DNA from: Candidatus Binatia bacterium
Lineage (GTDB): Bacteria; Desulfobacterota; Binatia; UBA12015
Assembly (NCBI GenBank): GCA_036563615.1
Contig: DATCMB010000023.1
Span: 1 to 64,000 of the forward strand
Direction: 5' to 3'
DNA: 64,000 nt
Shown here piece by piece: positions 30,452 to 39,025 of the stretch. The number at the start of each line of letters is the position of its first letter. The stretch's first letter is position 1. Under the pieces are notes generated by a model. That model was given only the letters and a program-made list of their open reading frames with translations, was not told the DNA's origin and made no database searches. The position numbers and the translations under genes are program-made.

Positions 30452-31381
30452 TTACGCGAGCTCCTCGTCCTGCAGCTCGGTGTTGATCGCGAACGCCGCC
30501 TTGACGCCCTCGGCGACCGCCACCGCGACCAGCAACACGTCGCGCGACGCATCCCCCGCGACCCAGACGCCCGGCGTCGCGGTGCGCTCCATCGCGTCGG
30601 TCGCGACCCCGTCGCTCGGCGTCGTCGTGATGCCGAGGCGCTGCGCGAGGTCCGAATGCTGGCGCTGCTCGAGCTTCAGGAACAGCGCGCGGCGCGGCAC
30701 GACCTCGCCGTTCTCGAGCTCGACGCCGGCGAGGTGTCCGTTCACGCCGACGAGGCGCACGACGCGCTCGCGGCGCAGCTCGACGCCGTGGCGCTCGAGC
30801 TGCGCCTCCTCGGCCGCGTCGAGCCGGCACGGGCCGTCGGTGAACAGCACGACGTCGCGGCTCCACGTCAGCAGGTGCAGCGCGAGCGTGATGCCGTCCT
30901 CGTTGCGGCCGTAGACCGCGAGCGGCTGGTCGCGCACCTCCCAGCCGTCGCAGTACGGGCAGTGGTGGACGCCCTTGCCGTAGAGCTCGGCCATCCCCTC
31001 GACGTCGGGCAGCACGTCGACCAGGCCCGTCGCGAGCAGCAGCTTGCGACAGTGGTGCCGCGTGCCGTCCGCGGCCACGACGCAGAAGCCGTCGTCGCGG
31101 CGCGCGACGTCGACCGCCTCGAGCGCGCGCAGCTCGACCGGGTACTGCGCGAGCTGCTCGCGGGCGACGCGCAGGAACTCGCGCGGCGGCATGCCGTCGC
31201 GCGAGAGGAAGCCGTGCATCGCCGACGACGCCGCGTTGCGCGGCTCGCCGGTGTCGAGCACCAGCACGCGACGCCGGCAGCGGCCGAGGATCAACGCGGC
31301 GCTGAGACCCGCCGGGCCGCCGCCGACCACGACCACGTCCCACGACGGGGCGTTGCCTGCATCGGATGCGGTCTGCCCCAT
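30452..31381 (-). CDS. Thioredoxin-reductase-like FAD flavoprotein
   Basis: The 309-residue protein has the FAD site VVVVGGGPAGLSAALILGR at the N-terminus, the redox pair in HHCPYCDGWE (about 138-147) and the C-terminal GVWVAGDASRDVLL. The central dinucleotide site reads AVYGRNEDGITLALHLL, which departs from the usual GxGxxA, so the electron donor may not be NAD(P)H in the standard way. No thioredoxin gene is adjacent. Related bacterial proteins reduce low-molecular disulfides or act with F420 or ferredoxin; the role here is open. Confidence 0.8.
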   Translation of the reverse strand: MGQTASDAGNAPSWDVVVVGGGPAGLSAALILGRCRRRVLVLDTGEPRNAASSAMHGFLSRDGMPPREFLRVAREQLAQYPVELRALEAVDVARRDDGFCVVAADGTRHHCRKLLLATGLVDVLPDVEGMAELYGKGVHHCPYCDGWEVRDQPLAVYGRNEDGITLALHLLTWSRDVVLFTDGPCRLDAAEEAQLERHGVELRRERVVRLVGVNGHLAGVELENGEVVPRRALFLKLEQRQHSDLAQRLGITTTPSDGVATDAMERTATPGVWVAGDASRDVLLVAVAVAEGVKAAFAINTELQDEELA

Positions 31382-31527
31382 GCCCGCCAGTCAATCCCGG
31401 AAGGCGCGGCGGCACAACGGGGCGCGGCCACGCAACTCCTCGCGGCGCGGCCGCGCAATACGAAGGCGCCAACGTCTCGTCTCCCTCCCCAAGTCGGAGA
31501 GCTTCCGGCCCTACGGAGGATGCGATC

Positions 31528-31617
31528 ATGGAAGCGCAGTTGGCCCGTTTGCTGTCCGTCTCGTCGGCGATCGCGATGCTGCTCGCCGCGACGTCCACCT
31601 ACCTGAGCCTTCGGTGA
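31528..31617 (+). CDS. 29-residue single-helix membrane peptide
   Basis: ATG 31528 follows GGAGG (31515-31519) by 8 bases. The frame encodes an amphipathic start (MEAQLARLLS) followed by a hydrophobic helix (IAMLLAATSTYLSLR) and a stop. A strong 13-bp hairpin lies 14 bases downstream, as for a real transcription unit. Good ribosome site, membrane helix and terminator together support expression. No homologue is known to me. Confidence 0.5.
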   Translation: MEAQLARLLSVSSAIAMLLAATSTYLSLR

Positions 31618-31631
31618 CCCGTGGGCGGGGA

Positions 31632-31665
31632 CGGCGCCCGGGGCGAGCGAATGCCCCGGGCGCCG
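31632..31665. terminator. 13-bp hairpin between convergent genes
   Basis: CGGCGCCCGGGGC (31632-31644) and GCCCCGGGCGCCG (31653-31665) are perfect complements around an 8-base loop. It separates the 29-residue peptide gene (plus) from the large exported protein (minus) and probably terminates both. Confidence 0.65.
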
Positions 31666-31680
31666 CGTGTCACGCCCGAC

Positions 31681-33888
31681 TCAGCCTTCCTTGCAGGCCA
31701 GCCCCGCGGTGTTCGACTGACAGTCCGAGATGTCGCCGATGCGGTCGACGGCGCCATAGGTGAGCGTGACGTCGACCGGCGCGGCGAACGGTCCGCTGAC
31801 CGCCAGACGCCGCAGCACCATGGTGAACTTGTAGACTTGCGGCTGTGACGCGGAGATCGGGTTCACCGCGCGGAACGTCGCCGTGTAGTTCTTGTCCGGC
31901 GACCTGCAGGTGACGTTGCGCACCACGGCCGTCTTCGGGTGGAGCCGCGTCTTGCAGTCCGCTCCCGTCCAGCTCGGCTGCGTGACGAGCGTCGACGTGT
32001 CGAGGTTCAGCGCGTCCTCGACGTGCAGCGCGAGCCCCGACGTCACGTCGAGCACGTCGCCGCCCGGCAGGTTGACGATCATGTCGCCCGCGACCCTGAT
32101 CATGCCGCTCGGGCGCGCCGGGTTCACCGACGTGTTGCGCCGCAGCCGCACCTGCGTGACGTTGATCGCGCCGTCGAGGGCGTCGCAGGCGTCGCCGTCG
32201 CCGTCGCCGTCGAGATCGGACTGGCTTGGGTTCGCGGCGCTCGGACAGTTGTCGTCGGCGCTGCACACCGCGTCGCCGTCTGGGTCGCCGCCGCCACCCT
32301 CGACGCAGCTTCCCGCCTGGCAGGTGTCGGCGAGCGAGCAGGAGTCCGGATCGCCGCTGCACACCGTGCCGTTCGCGACCGGCTCGCAGGTGCCGCTCGG
32401 CTCGAGGCACGCTCCGGTCTCGCACGGACCGTCGCAGACCACCTCGGTGCCGAACTCGCACTCGTTGGTCGCGAGGTTGCACGTCTCGGCGCCGTTGCAG
32501 GCGAGCCCGTCGTCACACTGCGAGTCCATCGTGCAGGTGAGCGCCTTGACGACCTTGATCTGCACGCCGACCGTGGCCGCGACGTTGGCGCCGTCGAACG
32601 CCGTCAAGCGCAGGTCGTAGCGACCGATCTTGTTGGCGTCGAAGGGAAAGCCGGGGCCGTCGTAGAACGGGTAGCGCCACGAGTTCTGCGCGACGTTGTC
32701 GGTCGAGAGCTGGCTCATGTACTGCGCCTGGCTCCCGGCCTCGACGCCGCCGCCGTTGGGCGTCGCGTTGTTCCCCATCGCGTGGTCGTAGAAGCCGCCG
32801 GGCTGCATCGACGGCGGGTCGTGCGGGATCGGCGCGACCGGGAACGAGATGTGGTCCCAGGCGAGGAAGCTCGTTCCCGCGCCCGGATCGAAGTCCATCT
32901 CGAGGAGGTAGGTGTAGTCGTCGAGCTTCTTGCCGGTCGTCCCCGTGTAGTCGGTGTTGACCGACCAGTCGAAGCCCCACTGCGGGTTCTCGACGCCGCC
33001 GAACACGCCGGCGAGGAACGTGTACGTGCCGTCGAAGTTGCTGTTGAACTGGTTGAGCGGATCCGGGAAGCGCACCTTGCCGCGGATGCCGAGCTCGACG
33101 CCGCTCGTGCGTGCGAGCGTGAAGCCGCCGTTCGCATTCCCGGTGCCGAAGATCGCGTCGGGCGTGACGAAGCCGTCGACCAGGATCTCGATCCCGACCT
33201 GCGCCATCTCGACGCCGTTCTTGAACGCGGTGAGAACGACGTCGTAGGTGCCCGTCGCGTTCGCGCTGAACGGGAAGCCGGGCCCGTCGAAGAACGTGAG
33301 CCGCCACGAGTTCTGCGCGACGTGGTTGTTCTGCAGGAGCGCCGCGTAGCTCGCCTGATCCGTCGCCTGGGCGCCGCCGCCGTTGGGCGTCGCGTTGTTC
33401 CCCATCGCGTGGTCGTGGAAGCCACCGGGCTGCATCGACGGCGGGTCGTGCGGGACCGCCGCGAGCGGGAACGAGACGTGGTCCCAGGCGAGGAAGTGTG
33501 TCCCCGCGCCGGGGTCGTAGTCGATCGCGAGCTCGAAGGTGTACTCGTCGAGGTTGCCGCCCGTGCCGTCGTAGTTGGTGTTGATCGACCAGTCGAAGTT
33601 CCACTGCGGGTGCTCGGTGCCGCCGAAGATGCCCGCCGTGAACGTGTACGTGCCGTCGCCGTTGCTGTTGTAGGTCTCCTGCGGCGCCGGGAAGCGCACC
33701 TTGCCGCGCAAGGCGAGCTCGACGCCGTTCGCGCGGTCGACGGTGAAGCCGGCGTTCACGTTGCCGGTGCCGAAGATCATCTCCGACGTCACCTGGTCGT
33801 CGTAGGTCACGACCGCGTGCGCGGAGCTCGCAAGCGCGAGCGCCATCGTGCACGCGCCCAGCGCCATCCCTCCTAAGACTCGCGACAT
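31681..33888 (-). CDS. Exported protein with tandemly duplicated 208-residue domain, Cys-rich and TSP3-like regions
   Basis: The ATG at 33888 follows AAAGGAG; the product is 735 residues with a signal ending SSAHA. Residues about 34-240 and 241-447 are two copies of one domain sharing PHDPPSMQPGGF, DHAMGNNATPNGGG, AQNSWR and DGPGFPF. Next is a Cys-rich stretch (about 451-530; CDDGLACNGAETC type), as in myxobacterial surface proteins. A thrombospondin-3-like calcium motif follows (DDNCPSAANPSQSDLDGDGDGDACD region, 545-569). A C-terminal beta domain ends GLACKEG. It is likely a surface or secreted protein; its ligand is unknown. Confidence 0.8.
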   Translation of the reverse strand: MSRVLGGMALGACTMALALASSAHAVVTYDDQVTSEMIFGTGNVNAGFTVDRANGVELALRGKVRFPAPQETYNSNGDGTYTFTAGIFGGTEHPQWNFDWSINTNYDGTGGNLDEYTFELAIDYDPGAGTHFLAWDHVSFPLAAVPHDPPSMQPGGFHDHAMGNNATPNGGGAQATDQASYAALLQNNHVAQNSWRLTFFDGPGFPFSANATGTYDVVLTAFKNGVEMAQVGIEILVDGFVTPDAIFGTGNANGGFTLARTSGVELGIRGKVRFPDPLNQFNSNFDGTYTFLAGVFGGVENPQWGFDWSVNTDYTGTTGKKLDDYTYLLEMDFDPGAGTSFLAWDHISFPVAPIPHDPPSMQPGGFYDHAMGNNATPNGGGVEAGSQAQYMSQLSTDNVAQNSWRYPFYDGPGFPFDANKIGRYDLRLTAFDGANVAATVGVQIKVVKALTCTMDSQCDDGLACNGAETCNLATNECEFGTEVVCDGPCETGACLEPSGTCEPVANGTVCSGDPDSCSLADTCQAGSCVEGGGGDPDGDAVCSADDNCPSAANPSQSDLDGDGDGDACDALDGAINVTQVRLRRNTSVNPARPSGMIRVAGDMIVNLPGGDVLDVTSGLALHVEDALNLDTSTLVTQPSWTGADCKTRLHPKTAVVRNVTCRSPDKNYTATFRAVNPISASQPQVYKFTMVLRRLAVSGPFAAPVDVTLTYGAVDRIGDISDCQSNTAGLACKEG
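32548..33789 (-). repeat. Intragenic tandem duplication, about 620 bp per copy
   Basis: Bases 33789-33169 and 33168-32548 encode the two copies of the domain in the exported protein. Long blocks are identical or nearly so, for example around 32750-32830 versus 33375-33455. The second copy has diverged more in its middle. The two halves fit a duplication followed by separate drift. Confidence 0.7.
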
Positions 33889-34568
33889 GGGTGAGGCTCC
33901 TTTCCCCGCAATGGGCGCACGCAGCTCGACTGCGCCGCCGCGAGACGTCCGCTCGGCGGACTCGGTGCCGGCGGAGGGAGCGCTCGCTCGGACCGCCGGG
34001 TTCTGACGCGGCGCAGGCCGCGTCGACCGTGGCGGATCCAAGCAGAGTCCCGGACGAGCGTCAAGAAATTTTTATGTCATGACGACTGCTCGAAGTGGAA
34101 AAGTGGGTGAGTGAGCGGTATGCGGTGGTTGTGGCGGCGCTCATGCTTGACGCTTCGATTGCGTCGCAGGGCGTGGGGGTGGCGTCAAGGACAAAGGCGC
34201 CATTCCCCTTGCGCCGCATGGAGAAGCAGGCGGGCGCCGGTTGGTCGTGCCGGCGTGTTGCTGCACGGCAGACATGGCATGCGACGCAATGTCGGCCATG
34301 CGCCGTCACCCAAATGGGTTAGATAAAAAAGTTGTTTGACATCGCTCGTGCGGCGTGTCAGGTACAGAGCTGCGGGCTGCATCAGTGGCTCGGACGAGGT
34401 TTTCAGAGCTCCTCCGGACGGCTCGTCCCGCGCCGGGGGAGTTGGGCTAGGCAGCTGCATCACTGCTCTTGCCCTCCGCGGCGCGGGCGGCCGGATGGTC
34501 CGGCTGCCCGCTCGTGTCTCGGGAGCAGGCTGCTTGACGCGCCCGGCCGCGACCCCGTAGGGGGCGTC
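33889..34568. other. Gene-free 680-base region
   Basis: No credible gene is seen on either strand. It has several AT-rich patches that stand out here (34063-34082, 34318-34340) and would suit divergent promoters. TTGACG (34068-34063, minus) lies about 180 bases before the exported protein, and TTGACA (34336-34341, plus) about 230 bases before the esterase; neither has a clear -10. The open frame extending the esterase back to 34332 has no ribosome site and no protein-like composition. Confidence 0.4.
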
Positions 34569-36173
34569 ATGCGAGCCATCAGCGTCCCGAATCGGACGGC
34601 CCCGGCGCGAACGCGCGGCGCGCACCTCGCCCTCTGCGCGCTGCTGCTGACCGCCGCGTGCAGCGACCGCAGCGCGAGCTCGTCGATCCAGCAAGGCACC
34701 CTGCTGCGCATCGGCGACGGCTGGGTGCAGGGCGAGATCGTCGGCGGCACGCGGCGCTTTCTCGGCATCCCGTTCGCGGCGCCGCCGGTCGGCGAGCTGC
34801 GCTGGCGTCCGCCCGCGCCGGTCGTGCCGTGGGAGGGAACGCTCGACGCGCGCGCGTTCGGCAGCGCGTGCCCGCAGCGTCCGTCGACGCTCGGCACGCC
34901 GAGCGAGAACGAGGACTGCCTCTACTTGAACGTCTGGACGCCGGAGCCGGCACCGAACGAGCCGCTGCCGGTCATGGTGTGGTTCCACGGCGGCGGCAAC
35001 GAGTTCGGCTCGGCCGGTGACGAGGTGCCGCTCGGCCTCGGCGGCTTGATCTTCGACGGTCAGCTCCTCTCCGAGCGCCGCAACGTGGTCGTGGTGACGA
35101 TCAACTACCGCCTCGGCAAGCTCGGCTTCTTCGCGCACCCGGCGCTCGCGTCGGAAGACCCGAGCCATCCGTACGCGGGCAACCAAGGGCTGCTCGACCA
35201 GCGCGCCGCGCTCGAGTGGGTGCGCGACGAGATCCTCGCGTTCGGCGGCGACCCGGAGAACGTGACGATCTTCGGCGAGTCGGCGGGCTCGGTCGACGTC
35301 TGTCTGCAGGTCGCGTCGCCGGGTAGCCGCGGTCTCTTCCACCGCGCGATCAGCGAGAGCGGCGGCTGCACGACGCGTCAGGACACGGCGGAGGAAGGTG
35401 CGGCGCTCGCCGAGCGCATCGCCGAGGTGGTCGGCTGCGGCGACGCCGCGGACCAGCTCGCGTGCCTGCGCGCGGCGCCGGTCGGCGCGCTGCTCGACAG
35501 CGGCGTCGACGTCGGCCCGACGGTCGACGGCGGCTTCCTGCCCGATCAGCCGCGCGCGCTGTTCGACCGCGGCGAGGTCGCGCGGGTGCCGTACATCCTG
35601 GGCTCGAACGCGGACGAGGGCACGATCTTCTTCCTCGGCGTCCCGCCGGTGACGAGCGAAGCGGAGTACCTCGAGGCGCTACGCGAGCGGTACGGCGAGC
35701 GCGCGGAGGAGATCGCGCGGGTCTATCCCGCGTCGAGCTTCCCGACGCCGCAGGACGCGCTCGTGCGCGTCGTCGGCGACAGCGGGCTCGTCTGCGGGAC
35801 GTACGACAGCGCGCGCCGCGCGGCGGCCGCCGGGTTGCCGGTCTACCTCTACAACTTCGCGCGCTGGGTGCAGATCCCGGAGCTCGTCCCGCTCGACCTG
35901 CGCGCGCTGCACGGCGCCGAGATCGCCTACGTCTTCGGCTCGCCGCCGCCGCCCACGCCGGAGGACGCGGCGCTCGTCGACGCAATCCAGGGCTACTGGA
36001 CGCGGCTCGCGCGCGACGGCGACCCGAACGGCGACGGCGCGATCGTCTGGCCGACGTACGACGACGCGACCGACGAGCGTCTGAACCTCGACGCCGAGAT
36101 CACCGTCGTGCAGGGATTCCGGCGGCGCGAGTGCGAGTACTGGTGGAGCGTCTACGACGCCGCGTTCGAGTGA
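34569..36173 (+). CDS. Carboxylesterase type B lipoprotein
   Basis: The ATG at 34569 gives 534 residues with lipoprotein signal LCALLLTAAC. The family fold is clear: FLGIPFAAPPVGELRW, ENEDCLYLNVWTP, FHGGGNEFGS (oxyanion hole), nucleophile elbow FGESAGS, acid in NADEGTIFF and catalytic His in LRALHGAEIAYVFG. Such enzymes hydrolyse esters or, in bacteria, phenmedipham or aromatic esters. Export with a lipid anchor suggests a periplasmic or outer-membrane esterase. It lies 6 bases from the stop of the convergent amidohydrolase. Confidence 0.9.
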   Translation: MRAISVPNRTAPARTRGAHLALCALLLTAACSDRSASSSIQQGTLLRIGDGWVQGEIVGGTRRFLGIPFAAPPVGELRWRPPAPVVPWEGTLDARAFGSACPQRPSTLGTPSENEDCLYLNVWTPEPAPNEPLPVMVWFHGGGNEFGSAGDEVPLGLGGLIFDGQLLSERRNVVVVTINYRLGKLGFFAHPALASEDPSHPYAGNQGLLDQRAALEWVRDEILAFGGDPENVTIFGESAGSVDVCLQVASPGSRGLFHRAISESGGCTTRQDTAEEGAALAERIAEVVGCGDAADQLACLRAAPVGALLDSGVDVGPTVDGGFLPDQPRALFDRGEVARVPYILGSNADEGTIFFLGVPPVTSEAEYLEALRERYGERAEEIARVYPASSFPTPQDALVRVVGDSGLVCGTYDSARRAAAAGLPVYLYNFARWVQIPELVPLDLRALHGAEIAYVFGSPPPPTPEDAALVDAIQGYWTRLARDGDPNGDGAIVWPTYDDATDERLNLDAEITVVQGFRRRECEYWWSVYDAAFE

Positions 36174-36179
36174 GCCGCG

Positions 36180-37607
36180 CTACGCCCGCCCGAAGATCGA
36201 CAGGAACTCGCGCCGCGTGCGCGCACCGTAGACGCGCAGGCTGCGGTCGGCGCGCAGGCCGCCTTGCTCCTGCTGCAGCTGCTCGAGGCGATCGGCCGGC
36301 ACCGAGCAGCGCCGCCGTCCGCGGCTGATGCGGTAGAGGCGCGCCGCGTTCTGACCGAGGATGCGCCGCTTGGTCGCGGGCGTGAGCGCCGGGTAGCCGA
36401 ACTGCTCCTGCATCGCCGGCGGGATTTGCAAGTTCTTGAACGCGTCGATCAGCCACTGCGGCGAGCCCCACCAGATCGAGTCCGTGCCCCAGAGGATGTT
36501 GCGCGGACCGAGCGCCTTCAGGAGCTGGCCGAGGAGGTGCGCCGCCTGATCCGGTCCCTGCAGCAGCGTGACGGCGAACGTGCTGCCGATCTCCGCATAC
36601 ACGCGTCGACGCTGCGGGCGCGGGATGCGCTCCACCACCTCGAGGAACTCCGTCAGCCCGTCCTTCCCCTCGGGGTGGTCGCCGGCCTGGAAGTAGCCCG
36701 AGTGGTAGGCGCAGAACTTGAGCCGCGGCCAGTCGGCGACCGCCTTCGGAAAGTCGGTGGTGCGCACCGACTCTTCGCTGCCCGGCGCGAAGATCGCCGG
36801 TAGGCCCTTGTGGCAGTTGATCAGCGTCAAGCCAAGACGCTGCGCCTCGGCGAGCATCGGGTAGGCGACCTCTTCGTCGTCGAGCCGCCAGTTGCCGCTG
36901 TAGGTGTAGCACTTGAGCGCGCGGCCCTTGAGGTCGCGCACCTGGTGCTCGAGGCTGTCGATCGCGGTCGGCGAGCCCGGCGGCGCCTTCGGATCGACCA
37001 TCGCCTGCGACAGGCAGCGCTCGGAGCCGGCGAGCTCGTTCACCAGGTCGCGCGTTTGCGCCATCACCTCGGGGCCGAGCGGCACGCCGTTCGGCAGCCC
37101 GCTGATGATGCCGATCGTCGTCTCGCTGTCGACGAAGGTCTCCTTGATGAAGTTGAGCTGACCGATCATCTCGGGGTTCTGCTGGCAGCCCTGCTGGTCG
37201 AGGAAGCGCAGGAAGCAGAGCCCCGTGCCGGGAAACATCTGCGTGTCGGCGTGGTGCGTCTGCACGTCGACGATGAAGTCGGCGCGCCGGTCGAGGAGCT
37301 CGCGCGCGGCGTCGAGGTCCTCGCAGTGCTGGCGCGAGATCGGCATCGCCGCGGCCTCGCCGCTCTGCGGCAGCCCGTTGACCTTGTTCAGCACCCAGAA
37401 CGCGCACGCGGTGCCAGCGGCGGTGCGCAGGAACTGCGCGCGCGTCATGCCGTGGCGCTTCGCCTGCGCGTCGGCCTCTTCCGCGATGAGCTTCGCGGTG
37501 AGGCGCGCCTTGGCGGAGATCGACTCCGGTGGCAGCCACTCGCCGTTCGACACCGGTGCGACCGGAAACGGCGTGCTCGCGTGATCGTCGCTCGTCTGGC
37601 GCGTCAT
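36180..37607 (-). CDS. Amidohydrolase-2 family protein (PF04909-like)
   Basis: The ATG at 37607 follows GGAGG by 6 bases; the product is 475 residues. Metal-site signatures include VDVQTHHAD near 115, LINCHKGLP near 270, FCAYHSGYF near 310 and GTDSIWWGSP near 390. This is the pattern of TIM-barrel decarboxylase/hydratase-type amidohydrolases (ACMSD-like). The N-terminal 100 residues are additional and include a helix (TACAFWVLNKV) after MTRAQFLRTAAG that may be a degenerate export signal without twin Arg. The C-terminus is basic. The substrate is unknown. Confidence 0.75.
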   Translation of the reverse strand: MTRQTSDDHASTPFPVAPVSNGEWLPPESISAKARLTAKLIAEEADAQAKRHGMTRAQFLRTAAGTACAFWVLNKVNGLPQSGEAAAMPISRQHCEDLDAARELLDRRADFIVDVQTHHADTQMFPGTGLCFLRFLDQQGCQQNPEMIGQLNFIKETFVDSETTIGIISGLPNGVPLGPEVMAQTRDLVNELAGSERCLSQAMVDPKAPPGSPTAIDSLEHQVRDLKGRALKCYTYSGNWRLDDEEVAYPMLAEAQRLGLTLINCHKGLPAIFAPGSEESVRTTDFPKAVADWPRLKFCAYHSGYFQAGDHPEGKDGLTEFLEVVERIPRPQRRRVYAEIGSTFAVTLLQGPDQAAHLLGQLLKALGPRNILWGTDSIWWGSPQWLIDAFKNLQIPPAMQEQFGYPALTPATKRRILGQNAARLYRISRGRRRCSVPADRLEQLQQEQGGLRADRSLRVYGARTRREFLSIFGRA

Positions 37608-37707
37608 TCGGACCTCCGGGCCAACCATCGGCCGCCGACCTTCCGGCCAAGAAGGGCCCAGCATGGCAGGGTGCCGCGCCGTACGTAAAGCGACTTAATG
37701 CGACTTA

Positions 37708-37766
37708 CGCGCGAACGGTCGCGGGCGGCGTCCGCGTGACACCACGCGGCGCCGCCCGTTCGCGCG
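37708..37766 (-). terminator. Nested 59-base hairpin structure
   Basis: The outer arms CGCGCGAACGG (37708-37718) and CCGTTCGCGCG (37756-37766) are perfect complements. Inside, CCGCGTG (37732-37738) pairs with CACGCGG (37743-37749), and GGGCGGCG pairs with CGCCGCCC in between, competing with the edge of the outer stem. It lies between two minus-strand genes, after the stop at 37797, and is most likely the terminator of the upstream one. Confidence 0.5.
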
Positions 37767-37796
37767 AAACGTCCGGCCGCTCGGGCGGCCGTCGGG

Positions 37797-38867
37797 TCAG
37801 GCGGCCTCGGCCGGTCGCACCTCGCCGAGGCTGACGATGCCGAGCGCGCTGTCGGGCCACGCGCGCTCGCGGGCGCTCTTGGCGATCACGCGCGCCCACG
37901 CGATCCAGGCGTCCCAGCCGAGACGCTTGTCCCACGCGGTGCCCCACGTCCCGAGCAGGTCGAGCGCCGCGCGCGCCTCGGCGAGCGCCTCGTCCCAGCG
38001 TCCCGCGCCGATCGCGATCTGCGCGAGCAGCACGTGCGGCTCGCCGATGAACGGATTGGCGCGCACGCACTTCTGCAGCAGCTCGCGGGCGCGCTCGTGG
38101 TCGTCGCCCTCGCTGGTCTCGCGCACGACCTGCCAGTAGAGGTCGCGTGCCTCGCGCTCGGCCTCGCCGGAGAGCTGCGCGCTGCAGCTCTCGAACACCG
38201 GCGGCAGCGGCTCGGCGCCGCAGCGAGCGGCGCGCTGCGCGAGCCACGCGTTGAGGCTCATCCAGAGCCCGGGGCGGCTGTCGCCCGGCCACAGGACGCG
38301 CGGGTTGCCGGCGAACAGACGGTCCTGCCATGCGAAGTGCTGCTCGGCGAAGTCGGCCATGGTGACGACGAGGAACGTCGCGAAGTCGCGCCGCGAGAGC
38401 CGCACCTTCTCGCCCGTGCGGTACAGCGACACCTCGACGCCGTCCGTGCCGTTCGTGGGCTCGGCGACGCTCAGCAGCTCGTCGCGCTGGATCTCGCAGA
38501 AGAGGTGCGTGAGACGCTCCGCCTCCTCGCCGATCAGCGCGCGCACCTCGTCGCGACCGTCGCGCGTCGAGTCGAACAGCTTCATGCGCACGAAGCTGTT
38601 CGAGTAGACGCTGTGCATCAGGCCGAGCAGGCAGACGTCGCGCGGCTGACGCCAGGCGGCGAGGATGCGCCACACGCCGAGCAGGTGATCGAGGAAGGTC
38701 CCGTGCTTGTGCCAGATCTCGCTCGCGCCGTGACGCGCGAGCCGATCGAGCAGCTCGGGAAGCCGCGGATCGAGGCGCGCGAAGTCGCGACGCACGAGGT
38801 CGTGCACGTGCTCGGGGAGATCGCTGTCGAGTCGCTGCGTGTCCATGATCGACTCGAGCGCTCGCAT
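37797..38867 (-). CDS. DUF6817/HD-like protein with C-terminal TPR-like region
   Basis: The 356-residue protein has an N-terminal domain with HKHGTFLDHLLGVWRILAAW and VCLLGLMHSVYSNSF, plus a conserved IQRDEL segment. The spaced His residues recall the HD-phosphohydrolase fold and the DUF6817 family. Residues about 265-340 contain helical repeats (ARELLQKCVRANPFIGEPHVLLAQIA, EALAEARAALDLLG) like TPRs. No ribosome site clearly selects among the ATG at 38867 and the ATG at 38846. The function is unknown. It is divergent from the exported hydrolase across a palindromic site. Confidence 0.65.
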   Translation of the reverse strand: MRALESIMDTQRLDSDLPEHVHDLVRRDFARLDPRLPELLDRLARHGASEIWHKHGTFLDHLLGVWRILAAWRQPRDVCLLGLMHSVYSNSFVRMKLFDSTRDGRDEVRALIGEEAERLTHLFCEIQRDELLSVAEPTNGTDGVEVSLYRTGEKVRLSRRDFATFLVVTMADFAEQHFAWQDRLFAGNPRVLWPGDSRPGLWMSLNAWLAQRAARCGAEPLPPVFESCSAQLSGEAEREARDLYWQVVRETSEGDDHERARELLQKCVRANPFIGEPHVLLAQIAIGAGRWDEALAEARAALDLLGTWGTAWDKRLGWDAWIAWARVIAKSARERAWPDSALGIVSLGEVRPAEAA

Positions 38868-38950
38868 GCGGCTCGGCGCGACGTCAACCCCGGTGCCACG
38901 GCTGCCCGCACGCCTTGAACGTCGTTGCCTCGCACCCCGCCTTGGCTCTA

Positions 38951-38978
38951 TGGAAACGATCCCATGGAATCGTTTCCA
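38951..38978. promoter_or_regulatory. 10-bp inverted repeat, candidate repressor operator
   Basis: TGGAAACGAT (38951-38960) and ATCGTTTCCA (38969-38978) are perfect complements with an 8-base spacer. It lies 48 bases before the ATG at 39026 and 84 bases from the start of the divergent gene. The half-site TGGAAACG resembles operators of LacI- or TetR-family proteins. No regulator gene is next to it. Hairpin formation in a leader is the alternative. Confidence 0.55.
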
Positions 38979-39025
38979 CCCGCGACGGACGCGGGCGAGC
39001 GAACGATCCGGCGAAGGAGGGAGTC

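Noticed and set aside
31939..33876. A plus-strand open frame opposite the duplicated-domain protein
   Set aside because: Its repeat content simply mirrors the duplication on the other strand; no protein features are seen.
34332..34568. Upstream extension of the carboxylesterase
   Set aside because: No ribosome site; the lipoprotein signal begins at ATG 34569.
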